64,000 nucleotides of DNA from Winogradskyella sp. (GTDB taxonomy: Bacteria; Bacteroidota; Bacteroidia; Flavobacteriales; Flavobacteriaceae): positions 62,001-126,000 of the forward strand of contig JABDKL010000131.1 in the NCBI GenBank assembly GCA_013002225.1, written 5' to 3'. The notes under the pieces were generated by a model that saw nothing but the letters and a program-made list of their open reading frames with translations, was not told where the DNA came from and did not search any database. The translations under genes were made by a program, and so were the position numbers. This document shows positions 48,001 through 53,811 of this stretch, one piece after another. The first letter of the stretch is position 1; every line of letters begins with the position of its first letter.

Positions 48001-49489
48001 TATAGTGACCTACCATGAGAGTTTAGCAGATGCAGAAGCACAGATGAATGCTTTAGTAAGTCCATATACTAATCTTACCAATCCACAACGAATCTTTGTG
48101 GCGATAACCAATACTACTACAGGTTGTTCTATCAGTACACAGAGCTTTAATCTGGAGGTACAGGAAGCGGCTCAGGCCAATCCAGATATGAATCCTATTG
48201 TATACCAGCAGTGTGATGATAATATGGAGACTGACGGCGATCCGTCTAATGATAGTGTGCAGTTTGATTTAACCACGCAAGACGTAGCCGTATTAGATGG
48301 TCAGAATCCGGCGAACTATCAGGCTACTTATTTTGCCACCGAAGTCGATGCAACCTTAAATGTAAATCCACTGCCTACCTTGTATGAAAATGTGGCTAAC
48401 CCACAGGTTATATATGCACGTGTAGATAATAACACTTTCGGGGTTGTTGCGATAGCCTTAGATCTGGCGGCCTTAGGTACAACAGGTTTAGATTTAGATG
48501 CTAATGGCACTATAGACACCTATGATACCGATGCCGACAATGTATTTGATCTGGTAGATGTTGATGGCGATGGTTTATCGGATGCTATAGACACTGATGG
48601 TGATGGGATCATTGAATTTGTAGATATTGATGGCGATGGGCAGGGCGACCCGGTAGATTTAGATAACGATGGGGATTTTGATAATCTGGAAGACGGCTCG
48701 GAATGTTTTGCTGTAGCAGAAGTAACGCTGCAGGTAAACCCATTACCAGAGTTTAATCTGGAAGACCGATACACCTTATGCGTTAATACCAATGGCACAG
48801 AGATACTGGCACCATTGGTTATAGATACTGAATTGTCGGAGGCAGACTATAGTTTTGAGTGGCGCTTTAACGGGGTAGTATTGCCAGGGGAAACCGGACC
48901 AACACTAATGCCAACAGAGGGCGGAATGTACCAAGTCATAGTCACGGATAATACAACAGGGTGTGTTAATGACTTAGATGTAGGGCTAACAGAGGTGATA
49001 GAGAGTGAGCCACCAAGCTTAGAAGTTAATGTGCTGACACAAGCTTTTGCAGAAAATCACGTTATAGAAGCCATAGCCACTGGAATAGGTCAGTACGAAT
49101 ATAGCCTGGATGGCGGACCATGGCAGGACCAGACCCTATTTAATAATGTCTCTCCTGGAGAACATACCATAACGGCCAGAGATAAGAATGGCTGTGGAGA
49201 AGTAGAGGAAGATGTCTTTGTGTTGGACTATCCTTTATACTTTACACCAAATGGAGATGGTACACACGATACCTGGAACATCCAGAACATTGGAAGTAGC
49301 GCAAAAATTTATATATTTGACCGCTACGGAAAGTTGCTAAAACAGTTGAGCCCAACAGGCTTAGGCTGGGATGGAACCTTTAATGGTAATGAGATGCCAA
49401 CCAGTGATTACTGGTTCACAGTAGAATATGACGAACCACTAACCAACCAACGTAAAACACTAAAAGCCCATTTTACCCTGAAACGATAA
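42083..49489 (+). CDS. Giant T9SS-secreted repeat protein with type B sorting domain (adhesin 2)
   Basis: About 2468 residues from the ATG at 42083, which gives a normal signal peptide ending GFAQ; a GTG at 42053 in frame is less likely. In order: a CUB-like domain (nt about 42165-42490), a PKD domain with YDWNFGD and VSHTFANAGTYNV (42540-42790), a choice-of-anchor L domain (42840-43530), a short Ig-like part, then 16 units of about 85-105 residues, and a type B sorting domain starting YFTPNGDGTHDTWNI. An Asp-rich, probably calcium-binding insert interrupts unit 16. The PorP/SprF gene follows after 7 bases. This is surely exported by the T9SS; its ligand is unknown. Confidence 0.92.
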   Translation: MKKIFYLLILTFSYTGFAQDLSMQNGAFNRCAPDRFYDSGGEFGPYGNDENFTTTICPQNANEFIILDFTDFSTQLNQDVMTIYDGDDTSAAIIGTYSGVASPGNITATSASGCITIEFVSNASGNTTGWAADIFCATPCQIIEPTIDSTNPVANTSGVVTILPGETVGFSGSARFSLDESSATYDWNFGDSNTAMGTDVSHTFANAGTYNVVFTAGDDNPQGCSESTSITVVVLGNDVVVDQNTFTSEELIEDVLVNSPCATVTNIISSTGTDFSPSEPNGIGYFISSGTLFPFEEGILLTSGDASEARGPNNNAMSAGSGAWPGDGQLDSAVGINSNNASFIQFDFTPLADSISFEFLMASEEYDMGSFECNFSDAFAFLLTDSMGNTTNLAVLPGTNTPILVTNIHPDNGFCAAQNEQYFGGYTATNQSPISFDGRTAVFTAESTVVPGEQYTIKLVVADATDTQLDSGVFLKAGSFDLGGDLGEDITIAAGNAECGGSDIILDTSVDSATHVWYVDGNEIPGETSSTLTVNTTGTYTVDIVFTGVCQTSDSILVEFKPNPIANQPPNLVNCDSSGASTAEFDLSLNDDDILGTQNPSDFVISYFATEQDAIDNVNSLPINYTNTANPEPIWARIADSSQECFDTTSFSLSISPLPESNAVLDLSVCDDVSNDGFSEFDLSVQTLAILGTQDPLDFEVSYHTSFADADGDTGALPLSYTNTVNPQEIFVRVESVADANCYNASSVAAFSLIVNTRAIANTPEDMMVCDDASNDGFATFDLSTQDAAILDGQDPAVYNVSYHNTQADAEANAGALPTTYTNTTPNTEPVWVRVEDPAYPDCYGTTSFDLIVNPLPEVVAVTPLSVCDDDTDGFTMFNMSTKIPELLNGQSGVEVSFHESFADADTDTGALADGYTNTTANNQTLFVRLESTATGCYNIMTLDLEVAPNPVANPTTPLEVCDDDNDGFTLFNLSLKDAEVTGGQTGMSVSYYDTPAEAEAGNNPLPTTYTNITANTQEVYARIENTTTGCYDTTPLQLIVNPLPATVVVTPYALCDYANTGDDQEQFDLSLKDAEVLNGQVNVTVSYYENQADADAAINEITVPYTNTSNPQTIVAVLTNTNTGCSNSISFDLVVNSLPQPIAPTPLEVCDDSTPDGFTSIDIGIKSPDISASNSDYSVSYYLTQGDADTATNPLPIPYTNVTNPQTIYVRLASVSTGCYATTTLDLVVEQAPVANTPESLRYCDPDNDGFGIFTLTDADNEITGGSAGLTVTYHETYANADNGVDAIDTTVDYGNIVVNTQTLFARVESATIATDCASIVELQLIVEPTPQLVAPTPLEVCDDISADGFAQFDLTSKDTEILNGQDPTQYNVSYYETQANADTATNPIANPTAYTNTDDFNQVIWVRVDDTATTGCYKLITLELIVNPLPVLVTPAPLELCDVNNPGDEQEAFTLEDANAEILNGQTGITLTYYQTQLDADNGTNPIVSPYTNTSNAQTVYVRAVNDDTGCVNTVTLTLRVDPIPSPEPNPAAIRVCDDDNDGFAAFDLEQRTVAITNGEPDVVITYHDTQTDAEMGDNALVSPYTNIVANNQMIYVRAENTSTGCYSLTQNTLELIVDPSPQLPTIIAEYVECDDDNNGITQFDLTSKAEELYNGQDPSVFTLSYHLSAADAASGNNPILNTGNYTNTTNPQTIYVRMVSNVNICQDTGAFLIRAELPPTAIQPTPLESCDDLGEAPGDEMTVFDLTVKDTEITGGNASWSVAYYETDADAQAQTNVIADPTQYTNTSVNGLPSNPQTLYVVVTDTDTGCVDFTTMTIRVLPNPTPTPSDQLPDLELCDDFNTGDGVEVFNLLGLNGTNEQETLILNGEMGVTVTYYEAQDDANDGINAIANPENYTNIESPAQEIYVRVTNDVTGCYTLVDFTIRVNPLPEVVAVTDFLACELNTDGIDSFDLTTKDEEVLNGQDPSQYIVTYHESLADAEAQMNALVSPYTNLTNPQRIFVAITNTTTGCSISTQSFNLEVQEAAQANPDMNPIVYQQCDDNMETDGDPSNDSVQFDLTTQDVAVLDGQNPANYQATYFATEVDATLNVNPLPTLYENVANPQVIYARVDNNTFGVVAIALDLAALGTTGLDLDANGTIDTYDTDADNVFDLVDVDGDGLSDAIDTDGDGIIEFVDIDGDGQGDPVDLDNDGDFDNLEDGSECFAVAEVTLQVNPLPEFNLEDRYTLCVNTNGTEILAPLVIDTELSEADYSFEWRFNGVVLPGETGPTLMPTEGGMYQVIVTDNTTGCVNDLDVGLTEVIESEPPSLEVNVLTQAFAENHVIEAIATGIGQYEYSLDGGPWQDQTLFNNVSPGEHTITARDKNGCGEVEEDVFVLDYPLYFTPNGDGTHDTWNIQNIGSSAKIYIFDRYGKLLKQLSPTGLGWDGTFNGNEMPTSDYWFTVEYDEPLTNQRKTLKAHFTLKR
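43785..48750 (+). repeat. Array of 16 divergent repeat units in adhesin 2
   Basis: I count 16 units by their opening Cys-Asp phrase (for example PLEVCDDDNDGFTLF). Each goes on with a DLTSKD/EILNGQDP phrase, a SYYETQADA phrase, YTNT.NPQTIYVR, a Cys (TGCY) and a VNPLP linker. The two cysteines per unit could pair. Units differ at many positions but share long DNA phrases. Confidence 0.88.
48438..48701 (+). other. Asp-rich calcium-binding-like insertion within repeat unit 16
   Basis: About 88 codons stand between the DNNT and CFAVAEVTLQ parts of unit 16, where other units have only TTG or a similar turn. The inserted part repeats DxDGDGxxD-type loops like those of thrombospondin type 3 repeats, which bind calcium. 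Confidence 0.8.
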
Positions 49490-49496
49490 GAAAAGT

Positions 49497-50507
49497 ATGA
49501 AATTTAAAAAGTATTGTTTAATTACTGTCATTGCCTTAATAGCAAACTATACGATTGCACAGGAAGGTGTGCCCATATATTCTGATTATCTAACAGATAA
49601 TTATTATTTAATACACCCTTCTATGGCAGGAGTGGCGAATTGTGCGAAAGTTAGGCTAACTGCAAGACAGCAGTGGTTTGGAGTTGATGATGCACCAAAC
49701 CTTCAAACAATGAGTGTAAATGGTAGAATTGGAGACTCGCCAGTTGCAGTTGGTGGTATAATTTTTAATGATTCTAATGGCTATCATGCTACCGTCGGTG
49801 GTCAAGCTACATTTGCTTATCATTTAATGTTTTCTAGAAATGAGATTGACTTAAATATGTTGTCATTTGGTTTAAGTGCTGGTTTTCTTCAGTATAAACT
49901 AGATGAAACAGATTGGCTTGCTCCAGGGGATTTTGATCAGGCAGTAGCAGGTATTGAGCAAAGCGCAACGAATTTTAATATCGACTTTGGATTTTCATAC
50001 CATTACGTTGATTTTTACGCACATTTTACAGCAAAAAATATTCTAGAAAATGAGGGTATAAACTTTAATAGACAAGGTTTTGAATTTAGAAATCTTAGAA
50101 CCTATTTGTTTTCCACAGGATATACGTTTAGCAAATATGGTAGCGAATGGAGTTATGAGCCATCGGTAATGTATATGTATAGAGAGGCAACCGAAGAATC
50201 TTCCGTAGACATAAATATGAAAGCATACAAAGAAATGGATTTTGGAAAAGTTTGGGGAGGATTATCTTATAGAAGAAGTTTAGATGGTGCAGAGTTTGTA
50301 GATGGTTCTGGTATTTCGAGCCAGAAATTACAATACATAACGCCGTTCATGGGTGTAGATTATAATTCATTTGTATTCGCATATACGTATTCTTATCAAG
50401 CTAATACAGTAAATTTTAATACAGGTGGCTTTCATCAGGTAACTTTAGGTTACAACTTTAGTTGCAGACGTGAAAAGTTTGAATGTAATTGTCCTGCAGT
50501 AAACTAA
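49497..50507 (+). CDS. PorP/SprF family type IX secretion membrane protein (second copy)
   Basis: A 336-residue protein with a signal peptide ending TIAQ, the family phrase YLTDNYYLIHPSMAGVANC, and an outer-membrane barrel pattern. It begins 7 bases after adhesin 2 and is its probable secretion or anchoring partner. It differs clearly from the copy at 7926, and its C-terminus carries a short Cys-rich tail (CRREKFECNC). No OmpA-type gene follows, unlike at the first adhesin locus. A terminator closes the unit. Confidence 0.92.
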   Translation: MKFKKYCLITVIALIANYTIAQEGVPIYSDYLTDNYYLIHPSMAGVANCAKVRLTARQQWFGVDDAPNLQTMSVNGRIGDSPVAVGGIIFNDSNGYHATVGGQATFAYHLMFSRNEIDLNMLSFGLSAGFLQYKLDETDWLAPGDFDQAVAGIEQSATNFNIDFGFSYHYVDFYAHFTAKNILENEGINFNRQGFEFRNLRTYLFSTGYTFSKYGSEWSYEPSVMYMYREATEESSVDINMKAYKEMDFGKVWGGLSYRRSLDGAEFVDGSGISSQKLQYITPFMGVDYNSFVFAYTYSYQANTVNFNTGGFHQVTLGYNFSCRREKFECNCPAVN

Positions 50508-50511
50508 TTTG

Positions 50512-50546
50512 ATGGCTCAATGACAATTGAGCCATTTATTTTTATA
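50512..50546 (+). terminator. Intrinsic terminator after the second PorP/SprF gene
   Basis: A perfect 10-bp stem, ATGGCTCAAT with ATTGAGCCAT, a GACA loop and a T-rich tail, directly behind the stop codon. Confidence 0.9.
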
Positions 50547-50574
50547 GTTATGTGTAATTTTTTAAGAGTTAAAT

Positions 50575-51090
50575 ATGCCCATTATTAAACCGGTAAAAGG
50601 TATCTACCCACAGATACCAGAGGATTGCTTCGTTGCCGATAATGCGACCATTGTAGGAGATGTTACTATGGGGAATGAATGTAGTATATGGTTTAACGCT
50701 GTAATTAGAGGTGATGTACATTACATAAAAATGGGGAATAAAGTAAATGTACAGGATGGTGCGATTATACATGCCACATACCAAAAATCACCTGCAACTA
50801 TAGGAAATAACGTGTCTATCGCTCACAATGCGATAGTACATGGCTGCACCATTAAAGACAATGTTTTAGTTGGTATGGGTAGTATAATTATGGACGACTG
50901 CATTATTGAAAGCAATAGTATCATTGCAGCTGGTGCTGTTGTAACGCAGAAAACTATCGTCGAATCTGGAAGTATTTATGCAGGCATGCCGGCAAAGAAA
51001 ATAAAAGATATTAGTGAAGAATTAATTTCAGGTGAAATTGATAGAATTGCAAACAATTATGTGACCTATTCAGGATGGTTTAAAGAATAA
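50575..51090 (+). CDS. Gamma-type carbonic anhydrase family protein
   Basis: A 171-residue left-handed beta-helix protein of hexapeptide repeats. The three zinc-binding histidines of the gamma class are visible in GAIIHATYQ and SIAHNAIVHGC, so it could be an active trimeric carbonic anhydrase; many relatives (PaaY, YrdA) have no proven activity. It stands alone between a terminator and the minus-strand murI cluster, meeting murI tail to tail after 43 bases. Confidence 0.93.
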   Translation: MPIIKPVKGIYPQIPEDCFVADNATIVGDVTMGNECSIWFNAVIRGDVHYIKMGNKVNVQDGAIIHATYQKSPATIGNNVSIAHNAIVHGCTIKDNVLVGMGSIIMDDCIIESNSIIAAGAVVTQKTIVESGSIYAGMPAKKIKDISEELISGEIDRIANNYVTYSGWFKE

Positions 51091-51133
51091 TCGCAGGATG
51101 TGTCAATGTAACTTTTTAGGTATAGAATTAAGC

Positions 51134-51913
51134 TTAAAAGTCCAAATATTGAACGCTACATTCAAAATTTAAAATAGACTTTAAAACAGAAATGTCTCCA
51201 TTAGAATAGAATTTTAAGACTGGTTTTTGCTCCACATTATTTAATAAATTATTTTTTGAAAGAATAGATTGTGTCTGTTTGGCAACTGCTGAACCAGAAT
51301 CTATAATTTTAACATTATCTGGCAACAAATTTTTAAGTTGTGGAATAAGGTATGGATAGTGCGTACAACCTAATACAAGATAATCTATATTTTCCTGTAA
51401 CATAGGATCCAGATATTTATGTAATAGGTTAATCATTTCATTAGACTCTAGTTTACCTGCTTCTATTAATGGAACAATGCCATCTCCAACTTGTTCTATA
51501 ACCTTAATTCCCGTTGCATAAATATCAGAGGTTTTATGAAATAAATGACTACTAAAAGTGCCTTTTGTTGCTAAGATCCCGATTGCTTTCGTTTTTGTGC
51601 TTAATGCGGCTGGCTTTATGGCGGGCTCGATTCCAATAAAGGGAATATTATACTGGGACCTTAAAAAAGCAATAGCATTGGTAGTAGCTGTGTTACAGGC
51701 TACAATTACGAGCTTACAAGCATTATTTATTAGTAGCTCTGTATTTTTAACGCTCAAATCTAAAATTTCAGCTTCAGATTTATTACCATAAGGCGCATTT
51801 TTACTGTCGGCCAGATAAATACAATTTTCGTTTGGTAAAAGCGTGTGCACCTCCTTAAAGATGGAGGTACCACCAACACCAGAATCGAATATGCCAATGG
51901 GTTTATTACTCAT
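51134..51913 (-). CDS. murI: Glutamate racemase
   Basis: This 259-residue cytoplasmic enzyme makes D-glutamate for peptidoglycan. The two catalytic cysteines stand in VACNTATTNA and LGCTHYPYL, and the opening GIFDSGVGGTSI is typical. It is the last gene of a minus-strand cell-envelope cluster (PorG-like, uppS, bamA, two OmpH genes, murI). A terminator separates it from the preceding OmpH gene, and a -7-like element directly before the ATG may give it its own promoter. Confidence 0.97.
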   Translation of the reverse strand: MSNKPIGIFDSGVGGTSIFKEVHTLLPNENCIYLADSKNAPYGNKSEAEILDLSVKNTELLINNACKLVIVACNTATTNAIAFLRSQYNIPFIGIEPAIKPAALSTKTKAIGILATKGTFSSHLFHKTSDIYATGIKVIEQVGDGIVPLIEAGKLESNEMINLLHKYLDPMLQENIDYLVLGCTHYPYLIPQLKNLLPDNVKIIDSGSAVAKQTQSILSKNNLLNNVEQKPVLKFYSNGDISVLKSILNFECSVQYLDF

Positions 51914-51918
51914 ATGTA

Positions 51919-51926
51919 CAAAAATA
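51919..51926 (-). promoter_or_regulatory. Candidate -7 element of murI
   Basis: On the minus strand TATTTTTG stands 5 bases before the ATG, formed by the tail of the preceding terminator. No TTG is seen at the usual distance, so it is weak. Confidence 0.35.
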
Positions 51927-51954
51927 AAAAGTCGCCTATTAAAAGCGACTTTTT
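51921..51954 (-). terminator. Intrinsic terminator between the short OmpH gene and murI
   Basis: On the minus strand, AAAAAGTCGC and GCGACTTTTT form a 10-bp stem with a 9-base loop; TTTTTATTTTTG follows. Confidence 0.8.
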
Positions 51955-51974
51955 AAATAATTATTTCAGATAAA

Positions 51975-52475
51975 TTATATGCCCATTTCGGCTTTAACGT
52001 CTGCCATAAGGTCTTTCCCTTTAGCCACAATTAAACCACCAGCTTCAAGTACGTAATCATAGCCTTGAGCTGCAGCTACTTTCTCTATAGCGTTCTTCGC
52101 CTTTTCAGTAATAGGCTTAAGCAAATCAAATTCTTTTTTCTGTAAATCCTGTTGCGCTTGTTGTTGGTACTGTGTTAAACTTTGCTTCATACCTTCAACC
52201 TCTTCCATACGCTTTTGGTTTTCTTCTTGTGTTTGACCTTCTGCTTCGGCATTATATTGCTTTAGCTTATTGTCTAACTCCTTAAGAGAGCCTTGTATAG
52301 TCGCTTCATAAGTCTTTCCAAGTTTTTCTATTTCTGCCTGTGCCGATTTATATTCCGGCATTGCTTTAACTAGCTCTTGTGTATTAATATGTGCAATTTT
52401 ACTTTGGGCATTAGTAAAACTTGTAGCTCCAATAAAAAGAGCTGTTGCAAATAATAAGGTTTTTAAATGTTTCAT
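51975..52475 (-). CDS. OmpH/Skp family periplasmic chaperone, short form
   Basis: A 166-residue protein with a signal peptide ending TNAQ and the Skp-like pattern KIAHINTQELVKAMPEYKSAQAEIEKLGK, a long helical hairpin rich in Gln, Glu and Lys, and a closing strand AAQGYDYVLEAGG. Skp trimers hold unfolded outer-membrane proteins for delivery to BamA. It is the second of two OmpH genes behind bamA. Length and features fit the family exactly. Confidence 0.95.
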   Translation of the reverse strand: MKHLKTLLFATALFIGATSFTNAQSKIAHINTQELVKAMPEYKSAQAEIEKLGKTYEATIQGSLKELDNKLKQYNAEAEGQTQEENQKRMEEVEGMKQSLTQYQQQAQQDLQKKEFDLLKPITEKAKNAIEKVAAAQGYDYVLEAGGLIVAKGKDLMADVKAEMGI

Positions 52476-52507
52476 TTTTCTAAATTGTATTTGTGTGTTA
52501 TAAATAT

Positions 52508-53653
52508 TTAATTGTTTTCTCCGTCTTTTTTCTTAGCCTTTGCTATAGAATCATTCTTTTTAATCTGTCTTTCTCTTTCTTCTCTTGCTTTTTTACGCTG
52601 CTCTATGATCTTCTTCTTTCTATCTTCAAGCGCTTTTCTACGAGCTGCTCTATCTTCTTCTTTTTTCTTACGAGCTTCCTCTAGTTTTTCTGCAGCTGTT
52701 TTCGGCGCTTCTTTAGATTCTGTTTTAGTTGAATCTGTTTTAACCGTTTTCTTTGGTTTTAAACTATCTGTTTTAACTTCTTTTTTCTCTGTAGCGACAC
52801 TGTCCTTAGTTGCTTCTTTAGGCTCTAGTTCTGGGTTTTTAGTTGTATCCTCTGCTTCCTCAACAGTACCATTTCTGGCATCAATAATTTTTTGGCGTCT
52901 AGCTTCTGCTTCACGAACTTTAGCCTCTCTTGCCTCCAACTGCTGCTTTCTGCGTTCTTCTAATGCTGCTTCACGTTCAGCCCTCTTTTTTGTCAACTCC
53001 TCTTCACGTGCTGCTTTTCTTTCGTCTAACGCTTGCTGACGTGCATCTTTTTCTTCATTAACAATAGGAACAACCGCTTCATCTTCTAATTCCTGACGTT
53101 CCTTCTTTGTTTTAGCCTGACTTCGTTTCGAAGTTCTTGTGATCGTTTTTAATACACGCTCACTAATATCATATCGTTCTGCAGAATATAACATTACGAC
53201 ATCTGCGGATTTGTCAAAAACAAAATCATACTTCCCCGTTTCAGCAATATCCTGAACTGCCGCAAATATTTGATCTTGTATTGGCTCAATTAACTGCCGC
53301 TTTTGAATCATTAAATCACCATTAGGGCCAAATCGATTTTGTTGATATTCTATAATTTCTGCTTCTTCAAAAGTAATATCCTCTAACCTTTCGTCATACA
53401 ATTCTTTAGTTAACAGAACACTTTCATTTTCAAGCTCCTTCTTTTTCTGCTCGATTGCGCTCAGCTTTTTTTCAATTTCAGATTTCCATTGTAATACTTT
53501 TTTATCTAACTGAGTCGAGGCTTCTTGATATTCGGGTACATTTTGCAAGATATATTCAGTATCAATATAACCTATTCTAACACCTCGCTGCGCACTCGCA
53601 TTAAGACTTAAAAGACCTAGAATAGCCAATAAAAAAAGAACTTTGAATTTCAT
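52508..53653 (-). CDS. OmpH/Skp family protein with a long charged C-terminal extension
   Basis: A 381-residue protein. Residues 1-170 are an OmpH/Skp domain with a signal peptide ending ASAQ, RIGYIDTEYILQNVPEYQEA and KYDFVFDKSADVVML. From about residue 175 on there are some 200 residues made almost only of Arg, Lys, Glu, Ala and Gln, likely a long charged helix or coiled coil, with a Lys/Thr/Ser/Asp-rich break near 280-320. This tail is absent from ordinary Skp. The gene follows bamA after 158 bases and precedes the short OmpH gene by 32 bases. Confidence 0.92.
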   Translation of the reverse strand: MKFKVLFLLAILGLLSLNASAQRGVRIGYIDTEYILQNVPEYQEASTQLDKKVLQWKSEIEKKLSAIEQKKKELENESVLLTKELYDERLEDITFEEAEIIEYQQNRFGPNGDLMIQKRQLIEPIQDQIFAAVQDIAETGKYDFVFDKSADVVMLYSAERYDISERVLKTITRTSKRSQAKTKKERQELEDEAVVPIVNEEKDARQQALDERKAAREEELTKKRAEREAALEERRKQQLEAREAKVREAEARRQKIIDARNGTVEEAEDTTKNPELEPKEATKDSVATEKKEVKTDSLKPKKTVKTDSTKTESKEAPKTAAEKLEEARKKKEEDRAARRKALEDRKKKIIEQRKKAREERERQIKKNDSIAKAKKKDGENN

Positions 53654-53712
53654 GGTTTTATCGTTTTATTTTTTGAGACATCGTCGTTTGTAATACCAAT
53701 TATTTCTTTGTT

Positions 53713-53740
53713 TTTGATGTTACTTCACATCAAAGTAACG
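53713..53740. repeat. Two overlapping, mutually exclusive inverted repeats between bamA and ompH
   Basis: TTTGATGT (53713-53720) can pair with ACATCAAA (53727-53734), and GTTACTT (53719-53725) with AAGTAAC (53733-53739). The arms overlap, so only one hairpin can form at a time. No T-run follows on either strand, so it is not a plain terminator. Confidence 0.5.
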
Positions 53741-53811
53741 AAATAAATTACTAAAAATTTTAACACCTCAATGAAATTCATATTTAACTATTAGAAAATA
53801 TCATGCCAAAC

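Noticed and set aside
43785..48750. Regular repeats that could suggest a CRISPR array
   Set aside because: The repeats are about 290 bases long, in frame, divergent and translated as protein domains inside one gene. There is no short identical repeat with spacers and no cas gene.
52512..53039. 175-residue open frame on the plus strand, Ser/Leu/Phe-rich
   Set aside because: It is opposite the charged tail of the long OmpH protein, whose Lys/Glu/Arg codons read as Phe/Ser/Leu on the other strand. No gene-like features.
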